From positions 15,261,006 to 15,325,005 of the forward strand of contig NC_092661.1 in NCBI RefSeq assembly GCF_032118995.1: a stretch of DNA of 64,000 bases, given 5' to 3'. Shown piece by piece: positions 9,388 to 22,586 of the stretch. The stretch is from Asterias amurensis. Its lineage: Eukaryota > Echinodermata > Asteroidea > Forcipulatida > Asteriidae. Below the pieces are notes generated by a model. The model saw nothing but the letters and a program-made list of their open reading frames with translations. It was not told where the DNA came from and searched no databases. Position 1 is the stretch's first letter. Every line of letters begins with the position of its first letter. Position numbers and translations under genes: made by a program.

Positions 9388-12300
9388 GTTTAACTTGCAT
9401 GGGACATTCATTGCTAATCATTATTTAGGAAACAACTACATTGCTGCCGTAATATATAACATTTTTTATTTATGATAATCAAATTTGACATGAAACATTC
9501 ATACGTTCACTATGAGGCTTTTTACACTTTATCAACCATCGTAATGAAAGTGACCTCAATCTGCATATATCATGCATATTCATGAGTGTTAAATTGTTTA
9601 TTCCCATCAGGTCAGGTCACAGTATCATGCTGCAGAATTTTTGCAATTTTATAGTTTTTTTATTGATCTTATAGTGGGCGTTTGTACAATTTTTGAGTTC
9701 ATTTCTAGTAAAATTTGTGTTTGTCCATTAATGAAATAAAAAGAAATGCTCCAAAGGTTAGTTTTACAGGGTGCTTAATGTTATAAAGATTTTGTTTTTT
9801 TAATGAAGGCCAATATCATTTACATAGCTGCAAAGAATCAACAGAAAAACTGTGCTTAGCGGGAACGAGTAATGGTCCAATGATGACTGCATCGTTACTG
9901 CTTAGATTCATGCTCATTTCGCTTAGCATATTTGGATATTTAACAGCTGTTTGATATTGAAACCTTCAAAGGTGTTTCCACATTCCTTGTGAGTGTTGAG
10001 GTTTGCGCTGGGGATTGCTCTCTGCACCCTGGTCTGTGAGACTCTGTTTAACCACATGTAGGGTCGGTGTTCTGAAGAAATAAAATGTCTATGCTTCGTA
10101 CAGTATTATTTTTCAGAGCTTTTTGGAGCTTCTCCTTTGAAAATATCGTTGGCACAAACTGGAACCCTGACTTGCAGAGGCAAGACAAAGAATGTAAAAA
10201 GACCTTGTGCAGGATGACAATACTTTGAGTTCATCTTTGGAAGATTCCTTTGTTGTACCTCAATGTTGCAACAAAGCAGTTATACAAAACAGAGCTCCAA
10301 CATAACAGGACTTTTTTATGGTCTTATGATGAGAATGTTCTCATTGATTTTGCAATGAGAGGAAATATGAGAAGGCACTCACCGTGGATACACCTTTGGA
10401 ACTCTTTTGAAAAAAAAAATCTTTAGATTAATGACAACAAAAAATGCTGCAGTTTTGTGGTCTATAAAGAAAATGGTCTTGTCCGTTTTTGTACTGAGTA
10501 CAGCCAACAGTAAACTTACTACACAAATTTATACCAATCTGTCAATGCAAGTTTTAAAAGTGTATTTCGTGTACTTTCTTGAAACACTGAACCAAAATTG
10601 AAATTTGTGTTCCTTCTTAAAAGAAACTAAAATATTTAGAGGATTTTTCCCTTTCTATGTTGGAGTTGGTATTTTTCTATTTTATCCCCGAATGCTCTTT
10701 TACTTTTGTAACAGTAACAATAATTAGTTACCAGATGATTAAATAAAAAAAGATGTTGCCTTGGTGTTCAGTATTACTTTAGAATGTTAATTCCTTGTGA
10801 TTTTGGTGTTAGGTTAACTAAGGCAGTGTTATCTTGTGATAGGTAGTAGGCTTTGGAAATGTTGGGAATAAAAGGCAATTGATTTGCATCTGCGGCCATC
10901 ACTGAAGGGTAATAGAAATGGTAATGGTGTTGTTACATGTATGTGCGTCAAGTGCAACTATCAACCATTGTTGAACAGTTGCTATGGTGGGTGGACTTAT
11001 AGTGCTCCCATCTGTGGATATTTCCCTAATCAACGCCATCTTTATGGGCAACTTAGGCTTTCAGCTGCATCAAGGGTTCTTACCTTTTCTAATCTGCATC
11101 ATACCCGGCAGTTCGCAGTTTTTGTGTGCAAAATGCATAGTTCTGCATTAATAAAAAGGAGATATCACTGCCTTTGGGAAGTGGGAACTTTCTATTTCAG
11201 ATGGGTAATATCTTAGTTGTCAATGTTGACATACATGTCCTGCCATAGAGTTGGCATGCAACTTTTCAGCTGATCGGCTGATTTTTTCTTTTTCTTTTCA
11301 AAACAGTGCCATAGAAAACTGAAAAACACTGTACAAAAGCTAGCTGTGATTGGCCATTTCCTCTTTTTTTGGCAAATAGAAAGTTGCATGTCGGTTAAAG
11401 AGTTGAGTTTGGAGCCTGTTTATCGCAGCGCTTATGTTGCAAGTGATACTGCTTAAAAAATCTCTTTCTGTATATTATTGTGTATAGTTGTAACTTGTTG
11501 TAAGTGAGGGATTTAAAAAGGTTAATGGTGTCTGAATTGACGGCTATGGTTGTGGCTATGGCTAATCAATGATGAGATCTCAATATCAGTGAAGCCAGTA
11601 GCCAAGAGCCAGAGTCGCTAAATTTAGAAATGCTAGGGGCATTTCTCAAACCTTGGCTTGGGCGTGGACTATGGCTCCCAATGGCGTCTGGTGTTCGTAC
11701 CACCACCACCGTGCAAGTGCAAAACGTGCTGTAAATGTAGAGGTCTGAAGAATGGGTTAAATTTCGCTGTGTTTCCACTTTGTACGCAGCGCGAGGAGCC
11801 CGGGCCGGTTTGAGAAAGGCCCCTATTCTTTTAAGTTGCTTGATGCGGATGCGGATTTAGTTTATGTGTTGGCATTTGTAAAGATGAAGAATGGATGCCG
11901 GGTTGGAACCCATCCTTGTAAAACTCTTTGTGAGAAGCTGCTTAGCACAACAAAAAGCTTAACAGATCGATTTGCGAAGTGGTCACAAACACATTAACAA
12001 CTCTGTTTCTACTAAGCAAATTGTTTGCGCTTAGCAAATCAGGAAAGGAAGGGGGAAAGTTGTGGAACAAGAGTGTACATAATCATGGAGGGGTCGTTAC
12101 TGTAACCTTTGTAGAATGTATTGAACAGAATCATAATATTGTGAAAAGAATGTGAAAATGTGGATTGTAAAAAAAAAAGGAAGACAAAAAAGCTATAGAG
12201 AGTCATTGAAGCAATTGGATATATTATATAGAAAGAGATAATCTATCTGTACACAGAATGTCAAATGTGTTTAATGAGTAGAATGGGTAGACGGTGTATT

Positions 12301-13208
12301 TAGATCAAGAATTAGCTTGGATTTCATACATATTGAATAGAGAAAGAAAGTTGTCAATTTTTTGGTTTTGTTTGTATTTTTTTCCTCTCGGTTATGACAG
12401 TATGTATTATCATCAGTGGCACTCCCGTTTGATTTTGGTTGATATTTTTTTTTTGCATACAGTCGACATATTATTTGGTTTGCGGTTACACCATGTGTGT
12501 ACACGTATTTACCTTGCCAGGTAGATTATGTTCTTTGGAGAACTTGTCTTGCTTTATATATCTACTACTAGGAACAATGTTATATGAGGACAGCAAAACA
12601 AAGAAACACACATTCATGACAGTAGGAAATGAGATTTTGGGTTAAGAACTTTCCCTTTATTAAAGCAGAACCTCTTTATAACGGTACTTCTACATTTTTT
12701 CAATAAACATGTAGGACATCTATTGAGCATCTAGGATCGCAGCAGTAAATGAAAAGGAGCAAATCTAGAAGTTTGGTTGTGGCAAGAGAGAAAATAATGT
12801 CAAATTTCATTTTTGTTTTACTTTTTTGGGGGGGGAGTGCCACTGATTGTATGATGGAGTATAGATTGAGAATGTCTGGCTTAATTATGTCACTTTTCTA
12901 AAGTTTTTTGATCGCTTGCTGACTATTAAGAGCCATTGAGTTAAGGACGCTGGTTTGTTACTCTCTTTGTTGTAATGTTTGCTTTGCAAAGTACATTTTA
13001 TGCTAGCATTGTTACTCGCTCTCGTGTACATAGCTCCAATTGTGGGTACTCTTTTGTTTTTCAAACCAAAGTAATTTACCAAAAATTATGTGTTTGTGAA
13101 GCTTGTCTTTGACAAATTGTTTGTGTTCTTGAGGTAAAGTATTGCTTTTAGGAACACCTATCGTAATTGCTGATGTTATGGTTGACCATCAGACCATCAA
13201 CAAGGAAA
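9388..13208. other. intergenic, no gene seen
   Basis: Several open frames of 60-110 codons occur here, but none shows splice-site context, biased codon use or a recognisable protein. The segment near 11553-11826 ends in GGGCCGGTTTGAGAAAGGCC and may be a decayed inverted-repeat element. Nothing else is supportable. Confidence 0.4.
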
Positions 13209-13430
13209 CATACATACATACATCCATACATACAACAAAATATTTGTAAAGCGCCTTTACATCAAGATCAAAGCGCTGAAAAGAGCAAAACCAATGGAAC
13301 TATTACTACAACATCTGATATAAATGAGTTTTGAGAGATTTTTTTAACAATGTCAAAGAGTTTCAATTTCTGATGCGCACTGTGAGGTTGTTCCATATCC
13401 GGGGAGCAACAAAGGAGAAAGTCAAGTTGT
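13209..13430. repeat. probable dispersed repeat fragment
   Basis: A CATA microsatellite is followed by AAAGCGCCTTTACATCAAGA and GTTCCATATCCGGGGAGCAA. The style is that of a dispersed interspersed repeat, but there is no second copy in this window, so this is a weak call. Confidence 0.3.
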
Positions 13431-13639
13431 TATATTTATTGATTTCAAAGGATAAAAAACACGATACAAGATATACAAACTGTTCCATATGAAATTTTAA
13501 ATAAGGGTTGAACAAAGCACACTGTTAAAAACTTGAAACTAGAAAAACAATCTTATTTAAAAAAAAAAATTATTGTCACTCCCAAAAATCTAAATTGAAA
13601 TAATTTCAAAAATGTTAGATACATGTAGCTGTGTTGAGT

Positions 13640-13690
13640 GCCACACTAATCTGGAGGTCTCAGGTTCAAATCCGCCTCTAGTGAATTTTT
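13640..13690 (+). repeat. tRNA-like B-box fragment (SINE remnant)
   Basis: GGAGGTCTCAGGTTCAAATCC followed by GCCTCTAGTGAATTTTTCTT contains a good RNA polymerase III B box (GGTTCAAATCC). A complete cloverleaf cannot be built, so it is a SINE remnant and not a tRNA gene. The reverse-strand copy at 17283-17366 has a similar head. Confidence 0.5.
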
Positions 13691-13877
13691 CTTTGTTCAA
13701 CACCAAAGTGTAAAGAATTTATATTACATGAAATTGAACTAGAAAATACTTGAAATATATATAGTGAAACAAAAGTACAGGAAAAAACCCAACTCACCTC
13801 CCGAGTGGTTTAGTTAAAAACAAAGACTTAACAACTATCTGGTTGCTTTCCAACCACTGCCCGACAAAATGGATAAA

Positions 13878-13926
13878 ACAAACAAACAAACAAACAAACA
13901 AACAAACAAATAAACAAACAAACAAA
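13878..13926. repeat. (CAAA)n microsatellite
   Basis: About twelve tetranucleotide units with one interruption (AAAT). Confidence 0.95.
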
Positions 13927-15056
13927 GATATTACAAACAACAAACAGCAGCTAGAAACCTACGAACGAACAAAAGTGTAGTTATTTTGATCATAACCCTA
14001 CAGTATACACCTGATAGAGCATACTGTAGTTTTACAACCAGCACATTTTGGCCGAGCAAGTTTTGTGAGGAAGGTATACTTCTACCACCATGTCGGCTAC
14101 TAAATTTCCAAAATATATTGCGCATATCATTGCTTTAAATTTACTTTGCGTCTAATACAGAGATGTACCCATGGTTTATAGGCTATGCTCATGTGTTCAA
14201 CGTCAAAAGTGTCATACTGAATTGTGCAAGTTTAACTTAAGTGTTAATTGGCTTAAATGAAAAGCGCTGTTACTTCCTTTGTTATCAGTATGTAAGGTTT
14301 CAAAGCGGTGTAACACACTGATTTTTTGTTGATAGTAAAAGAAATGCTATCTTGTTCCCTGGGAAAATGTTGTTTTCACTAAACCTGTTGGCTGTTGCCC
14401 GCAACAGGCAAACTTAAAGGAAGTTCTGATGAAGAAGAAAAAAAGATTTTCCCTTGGAACAAGATTACAACCAATTTCTTTCACGATTAGTGAAAGATGA
14501 TTTCAAATAGATGAAAATGCTTTGGTCATTTAATTGATTAGATCGGGAGTGGAGATCTCATTTATTTTGCAGCCATTCAACTTTAGAGATAGGCTCTGAG
14601 GTTAACCTAAGTTTTTTATGATGCACACATTTTTCAATTGTGAGATTGAGAACGAAATTAAAAGTCCCTAACCTCAAAAAATTTCAGTTTTCCTGACACT
14701 CTTCCAGAGTGAAATTTGAAAGATGGCATCATCAGACATAAAACCAAAACAAATTGGTCCCTTTGTTCCAACACATAATTGGTTCATGTAAACATCAGAA
14801 TCGTTGTCGTTTTCCGATTTCACAGCATCAAATTTCAGGAATGAATGGAAAACTATCAAAGACTTTTAAGTCTTTTAACGTACTGATCATATTGTTTTAT
14901 TTTTGGATTTTGAAAAAAATTTATTGGTATCAAACAATTTTCAACATCGTAATGTGAAAAACCTTTCATTTGGTCACATTTTCAAAATTTTAAAAATGAG
15001 TGCATTACAAAAACTTAATTTGACCTTTTAGACACTATGTGCATTTTGTCTGTTCA

Positions 15057-15301
15057 GGGCCCAATTTCATAGAGCTGCTTAAGCACAAAATTTTGCTTAA
15101 GCAAAAAATTCATTGCTTAGTAAAATCAGATTACTGGCCAAGACTCCACTCAATTGTTATGCTAAAGTAAACAACGGCTAAATACCAGTCACAAGCGATG
15201 TATATGGCATGAAATTTGGGCCAGTAACATGTGTAAAATAAGCAAGCTATTTTCGTGCTTAAGCAAATCTTTTGCTTAAGCAGCTCTATGAAATTGGCCC
15301 A
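15057..15301. mobile_element. family M MITE
   Basis: It starts GGGCCCAATTTCATAGAGCT and ends AGCTCTATGAAATTGGCCC, with long arms (TGCTTAAGCAC and GTGCTTAAGCA) and an AT-rich centre. This is the cleanest full-length copy of this family in the window beside 2489-2730. Confidence 0.85.
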
Positions 15302-16592
15302 GGTCATTAGTGCAATTTCTATCAATAACATTTCGAAACTCCTGGTAAATCAAGTTTATTGATGAAATTCGAGGTCAAACATTATTATTTGTTGATTTTT
15401 CATTTAATGAACTTTTGATTTAATGATCTTTTGATCATTATAGTACTGAGCCGACAATTTGTAATTTTGTACACCTCTGGCATAGAACCCTATTAGTTAT
15501 AGTTTGTGTAAAACACTTTGAAATAGTTATCTGTAGTGTTTATAAGACATGTACTTCCATTTTTGGAAATAACCTAATAGGCAAACCATCATATTATATC
15601 TGATGGGGAAAACTCTATATATAGAAATTTCATAGGAAAACCAGGTATAAGAAAAATTTATAAATCTGCCCTTGATAAAATTAAAAGGGCACGACTGACT
15701 GAAAAGTTGTAACTAAGGAAAGTTTTGAAAAGGATGAGAAATGTTGAAACAGTTGACATTATTCAATTATTTGCAATTTACTGCCATTGAAATGTGTTTG
15801 AATTTCCTGTTTGGATCCGAAGCCCGACATTTGATGTCCCAAGCTGAGGTTATCAATTTATAAGTTTAATAATTAAAACCCTTAAGTATAAAAACTGTGT
15901 TTTGCAAAAGAGAAAAATGATTTAAGGAGTAGCTTGGAGTTTAAAGTCCTAAAAGGGGACATGTTTTTTTTTTCCTGAGCAAAATGTTTAACAACAATTG
16001 CGTTAATTAATGGAAGTATTTTTTGTATGCGTAAAATGTGATAGAAATCTAAGGAAGTCCAGGTATTTTTAAATTAAGGTCAAGGTGAAATTGTTGATCC
16101 AATTTTTTTTTCATTTAACTTTTTCAGGAAATTAAATTTCTGTCTGCTGTGTTGTATGAAAATAATATCTGGCGTCGTTTTTGTGATTTTTTGAAAAAGC
16201 AAGGAGTTGACACAAAACTCTACATTATTACACTGTGATTTATTCCCACCTTGGGGTTGACCTCACTTTTTTTCAATTCAGTTTGTTACAAATCAATCAC
16301 GATACATGATACTGATAAATGAAAAAAGACCAAAAATAATTCACCAATGATACAATTTCTTAGTTAAAAACAACAGACACATAGTTAAATTTAAAATCAC
16401 ATCTGGTAATGGTATATAAAGGCACATCAATATATTTCAAGTGGAGAGGAGAGATTAAGGATTTTCACGAGATATGATTAGCCTGTAAAACTATTGGTCC
16501 CAAATCTTTCAAAATCCCAATCAGGGAATTGGCCGGCTTTGTAGGGTACTTGGCTTGGTTTGGCTGCATGAAGTATGTGCTACATGTACATG
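15302..16592. other. intergenic, no gene seen
   Basis: AT-rich sequence without exon-like signals. I see nothing further to annotate. Confidence 0.4.
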
Positions 16593-16966
16593 TTAAAGCC
16601 ATTATACACTTTCGGTAAACAGTATTGTCCAAGTCCCACATTTCGTGTCTCACAACTTATATATAAAACAACAAACCTGTGAAAATTTAGGCTCAATCGG
16701 TCATCGGAGTCGGGAGAAAAAACGGGAAAACCCACTCTTGTTTCCGCGCGTTTCGCCGTGTCATGACATGTGTTTAAAATAAATCCGTAATTCTCGCTAA
16801 CGAGAATTTATATTGTTTTACCGTTTTCTCAAAAAGTAAAGCATTTCATGGACTAATATTTCAAGAGAAGTCTTTCACCATTACCTTTTGTAAACCCTGA
16901 AAATTATGTGTAAATCTGTGAACTTTTTTTCTTTTTTCCTGTACCGAAAGGGTCCAATGGCTTTAA
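16593..16966. mobile_element. family C MITE, full length, TTAA on both sides
   Basis: TTAAAGCCATT at the left and CAATGGCTTTAA at the right bracket a 374-bp element with a central GAATTCTCG-type inverted motif (TTCTCGCTAACGAGAATT). The TTAA flanks suggest piggyBac-type mobilisation (inference). Confidence 0.8.
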
Positions 16967-17282
16967 GCAGGTCATACAAATCGAAACATGGCTCTGCCAA
17001 GTACTTTGGGACGCCCTTTGCATGTGAGTGTGCACGTATTACACATAAGAACCAAATATCATATAGCGCTGCTTTTTTTTTTTAAGGCAAAAGATGGGCC
17101 TATGGAGTTATATCTATTATCAAAAGGTTAAGTTCTTAATTTGATTCTGGTGTAGTAAAGAGGAATTGTGGTACAGCAACCATTTTGAGCCACAAGCTAT
17201 GTGGTCAAGTGCATATTCCCCCCAAAGTCAATCCCTGTGTTGTTGCATCGAAAGTTTTGCTTTACTGAAATGATTTTTGGGT

Positions 17283-17366
17283 TTAACAAAGAATTTACTA
17301 GAGTTGGATTTTAACCAACGACCTCCGGATTAATGTGCCGGCGCTCTACCAACTGAAATCACTAGC
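17283..17366 (-). repeat. tRNA-derived SINE head (reverse strand)
   Basis: Read on the - strand: CAGTTGGTAGAGCGCCGGCA resembles an A box and D-arm, then CGGAGGTCGTTGGTTAAAAT resembles a decayed B box, ending in CAACTCTAGTAAATTC. The T-loop is damaged (GGTTAAAATCC), so this is a SINE relic and not a functional tRNA. Confidence 0.55.
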
Positions 17367-17878
17367 CCTATGGGAGGTGGTGTCCCTATTTTGTCAATAT
17401 CTTTGTTCGAGGTGCCAAAATGGCATCAAGTGCATACTTCAAATTTCAGACTGAGTTGCCCATCTCGTACCTGCAGCGCTAAATAATTTTGACAAGAAGT
17501 GAATATTATTATTTTAACAATTAGTCCAAACATCTTCAAGGTATTAAGTTAGCGCAGAGAGAGAGTATGTCGGTGGGGTATTGGAGGGTCTGTAGCCGAA
17601 GACACTTGGAGGTTAATTGTATTTTTTGTTACGGCAGCAGACGTTATATGCTGATAGAAGAAACATGAAATGCAGAAGATAGAATGTCGAAGGGTATGTC
17701 GCCGGTATCAAAAGTTTTCACAATAAAAAAAAGTGGCAAGGTGGGCAATCACAATACTATTTCATAGTTAGAATAAAATAATTATACAAAATCCACACGT
17801 CAACTATCAACAACACCATCAGGTTCATACACACAAATGACGCTGTAAATTTGCATGAATTGCTTTTTTCCTTTTCAC

Positions 17879-18320
17879 TTAAAGGCAGTGGACACTATTG
17901 GTAATTACTCAAAATAATTATCAGCATAAAACCTCACTTGGTAACGAGTAATGGGGAGAGGTTGATGGTATAAAACATTGTGAGAAACGGCTCCCTCTGA
18001 AGTAACGTAGTTTTTGAAAAAGAGGTAATTTCTCACTAAAACTATAACAGTTAAACGTGACATAGTTTTCAAGAAAGCAGTAATTTTCAACGAATTTGAT
18101 TTCGAGACCTCAAGTTTAGAAAGGTCTCGAAATCAAGCATCTGAAAGCACACAACTTCGTGTGACAAGGGTGTTTTTTCTTTCATTATTATCTCGCAAGT
18201 TCGACAACCGATTGAGCTTAAATTTTCACAGGTTTGTTTTTTTATGCATTGCATATGTTGAGATACACCAACTGTGAAGGCTAGTCTTTGAAAATTACCA
18301 ATAGTGTCCACTGCCTTTAA
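17879..18320. mobile_element. family A MITE, full length, TTAA on both sides
   Basis: It begins TTAAAGGCAGTGGACACTAT and ends CCACTGCCTTTAA. Compared with the copy at 1859 it carries an extra inner segment: the GTAGTTTTTGAAAAAGAGGTAA block is repeated in variant form, which explains its greater length of about 440 bp. An inner inverted motif (TCGAGACCTCAAG and AAGGTCTCGA) is present. Confidence 0.8.
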
Positions 18321-20079
18321 TGAACCAGACGTGATATTCTTCCTACTTTACATGTAGTCTGATATCTGATTCCTTGGCCTTTGGAAAATAAAATAAATCT
18401 GATTATAAATAGCCTGAAAAGTCTTTTAAACCCTACACCATCTGAATAGGTAGGTCAGCCCATGTGCTCAAAACGTTTTTCGCACATTTAATTTTTTTCC
18501 AAGGACAAAATATCAAGTCTAACATGGTTAATTCGCAGCAATTTTTAAGTAGTATTGTTGCCATTTTTCAAAATGAAAATTCCAGGTACATATTAAATAT
18601 ATTTGTCAAAATATTTGTAATTGATGTTGTCATCTTAGAAAAAAAATACAAGGACCACCCCCCCCCCACCCAAGCCCCTAAAAAAGAAGGAGATAAAGTT
18701 TTAAAAAATGCTACTAATGATAATTTTCAAAATGGCTTTGGACCATAGTGATTAATAGTGATAAATCATAATTGTACCCAAATATTTCAAGGATTGCACA
18801 GATTGTTTACGATCAGGATCTGAAAGAGAAACGGGTCTTAAACATTTTTTCAGGAGTCCATTTGTTTCAGCCATCTTGTTCAAAAAGTGAAAAAAAATTG
18901 TTAAAATTTCCTTTAAAGATTCAACAACATTAAAAGCGGCAAGAAATTGACATTTAAAAAATTGTGCTTAAAATTTTCTAAGAAGTGATTGATTTCAAAT
19001 TGCAAGATGTGTTTGTTAGTTTGTTTGTTAAGATGATCTTCCCAACGAGGGAACTCGGCAAATCTTCCCACATTGGGGATATAAACACCAAGCTGGTAAC
19101 AGCCAATCTCTCTCATACAAACATTGGTTTAACATATACGATTATGAAGTGCACAAATCAATAAATCGTGAGTCAGTAAACTTCATGTTTATGACAAAAC
19201 TTAATCTAGTCATTGTGCTAACAGCGGTTAGCTTGGTAGGATTCAAAACCATAACCTTATGATTGCAAGTCTTTTAGTCTAACACCATTGACCTAAAGAA
19301 CTCATCATCCACAGATCCCCAAAGAGCAGTCACATGTAAAAGGAGAGGGCATTTATAAGTATCTTGCTTTGGTATGCAGGCCAGATACTTCACGGGGGCT
19401 ACGAAGGTGATTGCCTCGATGCCCCCATCATTGCCTTGCTGCCCTTGAAATACCCCAGTTGAAATTTACAATTTCCTCATAGGGTGCCCTTTACCAAGGA
19501 GAAATGCCTTGGTGCCCTCGTCCTTTCAACAATGAAGCACACAGGCCTGGGTATGCTCATCAAATTGAAATGAGCCAAGTTGTTTTAGAGATGACCTTTT
19601 ACCAGCCACTTAGGATGAAGGCAGTGCAGAAACTAAAACGAAAATTCAATTGATTTTCTAATGTAGAAGTGCTCTTCACATTAAACTTAAAAGATCGTTG
19701 TCTTGCCCTGCTTCAGAGATCATGATATTCCAACTCACTGCAAATTCCTACACGTATAGGTGTCCACACAAAGCGAAGTCGTTGCTTGTGTCCAAAGCAT
19801 GGCCAGATCTTCGCAACAGATTCCATGAGTGACACCACGCCTTCACTCATGATGACCTGCATACCCAAGTTATGCCCCATTAATTAAAGCAACTGTCTCA
19901 ACCATAGTCTAGTCGCTGTTCACAAAGAAGTAAACTCAGATTGGGCCAGGGCTTTGGCCCAACTATGGCTGGCATTGACTCAGTATTTCAGGTTGGGAAA
20001 TTCGTCAAAGCTGAGTTGGACAATGACTTGTACAAAAACTTGAGACTTATATCCAAAGTGAAAGGTACAGGCAGTATCA
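18321..20079. other. intergenic / 3' flank of the homeobox gene
   Basis: There is a C homopolymer near 18658-18668. At about 19373-19545 lies a dispersed repeat (ATTGCCTTGCTGCCCTTGAA, TTTCCTCATAGGGTGCCC) that resembles segments at about 29096-29215 and 41143-41290. No exon is supported. The 3'UTR of the - strand gene probably occupies the right end. Confidence 0.4.
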
Positions 20080-22586
20080 TCAGGGGAGGGGAACGTTTTT
20101 CAGTTCAATGCGCCTGTGGGGTGCTGGGAGTAAAGTGCCCGTACCGATCACAAAATGATCCTTGTTGACGATGTACACCTCTTCCCCTGGAAAAAAAAAC
20201 AAATAAACAAATAAACAAAATAAACGAAGAAAGTGGCACAGTTTAAAACAAGTTTCAAATGTTGGTTTAAACCATTTAAAGAATAAACGCAACATCTATT
20301 GAAGAATGAAGACTACTTGCTATTTTCTTCTGGTAAGAGGAACTTCTATGGGGAACAGGTGTAAGTTTGTATTTTGCAACCTGGCAGAGGACACCACAGC
20401 AAAAGCACAGGGCACCACGGGATTTGCTGTGGGTACCGTGTGATATTTCGTGGCCTGTACTTGTCATTATGCACAGTTATCACACCATTCGAAACCACAA
20501 GAGTGAATGGTTTTGAATGGTGAATCAACTTGTTTCGAAAAAGGCACCATTAGTAGGAGGGTTAATGGACTAAACTGACCTGTCCTGATGACCTCTCCTT
20601 CTTTCCTCTCTGATTCCACTTTGCCCTCCCCATCTTCATTCCCTTCGTCCTCGTCCTTAGCTTCCGTCCGATCATCATGCGCCGTCTGCTTCACACCTTC
20701 GATCTTGGTACCCTGACCAAGCTGGTTCCTCTGCTGGTCCGTACTGTTAGCTTCTTCGATTGCGTCATTCTGTGTATCGTCACTATCAATCGACGGCGGG
20801 CCAAGAGGGTTCACATAGTCTGCCATGGCCTGGATCTTCTGTATCTCGGAGAAGTATTGCACCGCTATCGGGGTACCAGTGATGTACGTACCGCCGTCTG
20901 ATGGTATGACTGTTGCTACGACACACTCACAGCCGAGGCCCTCCAGCTGCTGCACCTAAAAATGGGATCACAATTTACAATGTTATAATTTTTATATGGG
21001 ATTTGAGGCATTGCATGGTACGGTGTCAATGGTTTGCGGTAACACCCTACATGTATGTCACGTGTATCTACTTGCTAGGTAGATTAACTTTCTAGCTTTA
21101 TAGTCTTCTACTGCGGAGTAGAGTTTCGGAATTCGGGAGACTTCTTAGTTCTGAAAAGAAAAAACCTGGGTGGAAGGAAGAAAATTGGCTTGTTGTGGAT
21201 CGTTATTGACTTCACTACCACGGAGTGAGTTCTTAATTGGTCTCAACGCTTTGACTAGCTTACTCTGGAGTAAGAAATATCGTAATTGCTCACTCACCGA
21301 CTGTTGAACTTGATTCATGACACTCTGAATCTGTTGTTGCCTCCATTCATGATCATTAGCTTCATGACCCAGCCCTGACCCTTGACCTTGACCTTGACCC
21401 TGACCTCTCATTAATGGTATTGTCTCATCGGGGAACTGTTGCGAACTCCACAATTGTTCTCGCCTTTCAACCCCGGCAACATTCATAGGAACCTGGGGTT
21501 GAGATGTGGGTTGATGGGCAGTGCTAGCGACCTGGCAACTGCTCTTTTCATCGTCCAACTCATGCTTCGATGGAACGGGTCGGTACCCTGAAGGCGTACC
21601 CCCCGAAGGTTGGGCGACGCTGGGCTGACCGGAGCTTGGCAAGGCGACATTTTGGTCCCGCGTGGCTAAAGGTGTGTTCTTGATAAGGCTTGTGGGCAGA
21701 GGCAGGTGTGACCCGGGGGTGTTGGGCCTGATGATCGGGCCCGACGGCGGTCTGGGTTGTTGGACTCTCCCGCTGGCTGGCTGCCGAACGAGGTATAGAG
21801 ATCCTGGAAAGGCACCGGATGGAGGAGGCAAGAAACGGCGCTTGTTCTCTGCCGACGGATCATGTGGCATCATCAAATCTGTCATGTTGGTCTTTTGGGC
21901 ATCTTCCATGCGGCGTTTCCGTCGCATGTTGCCAATCCAGTTCTAGCGGTTGTTAAAAAAAACATAAGTTTTGTAACTTATTAAAAAACAAAAGTTGTGT
22001 CGCTTGTAAAGAAAGTTGCAAGAATGAATTCTCATCTCGAGTAATGTGAAAATTTTTCCAAAGTTAACATTATAGCATAGAATGTAAGTCTTAGAAAAGT
22101 TGCCCGTCTCATAAAGTAATCGATGTTTGAAGCTTTGCATGGTGTGGATTATAACCAAAAATTACTGAAGTCTGCATGGTCAATTAATTAGACTGCAATC
22201 ACAAGGCTGTAGGTTCTGATTTCTGAAGTAATGAGGTCTCATTCAAAGCATTTAAAGAAACATTTAATTTTATGGACAATTTTATCCGGTGATAAGCGAT
22301 GAACAACAGTTCCATCCATTTCTATATTAGAAAACTTTAGAAGAAAATAACGAATGAGATATGATTGAAAAGCAAATGAACTTCCATTGACTAAAAGACT
22401 CCGATAAACTTTAATTGTTCTAATAATAATATTCAATTTGTTTACCCTGACGATATCGAAATCCACCCCAGCTTCTTGAGCGCAAGCTACAATCTTGTCC
22501 TGGTACGCCAAGCTCTGCCCGAACATTCCATTCTCATAATGCTTCATTAAGATACGCTTCTGGTCCAAGCTGAACGAGTATCTCAT
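20080..22586 (-). CDS. HDX: HDX-like divergent homeobox protein, complete coding region, four exons
   Basis: The coding exons on the - strand are 22446-22586, 21298-21942, 20580-20955 and 20080-20186, summing to 1269 nt (422 residues plus TGA). The homeodomain is at the very N-terminus, residues about 3-58, starting RYSFSLDQKRILMKHYENGM and with the helix 3 signature WIGN at 49-52 followed by MRRKRR. The exon 1/2 junction falls inside helix 3, after R47. This N-terminal placement and sequence match the highly divergent homeobox (HDX) family, expected to be a nuclear DNA-binding protein. The rest is mostly low complexity: Pro/Gln-rich (60-200), a QGQGQG run, and an acidic Glu/Asp stretch near 360-385. 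Two well-ordered patches follow (GCECVVATVIPSDGG and EEVYIVNKDHFVIGTG). Vertebrate HDX is longer with a second homeodomain, and I see only one here. The start is the Met two codons after a 3' splice site (TTCAG), so a 5' noncoding exon must lie upstream. Confidence 0.75.

Noticed and set aside
11566..11778. 70-codon - strand frame with SHSPRPSQGLRNAP
   Set aside because: It appears to derive from an inverted-repeat element (GGGCCGGTTTGAGAAAGGCC nearby) and not from a gene.
17283..17366. Possible tRNA gene on the - strand
   Set aside because: The T-loop is broken and no complete cloverleaf forms; better explained as a SINE head.
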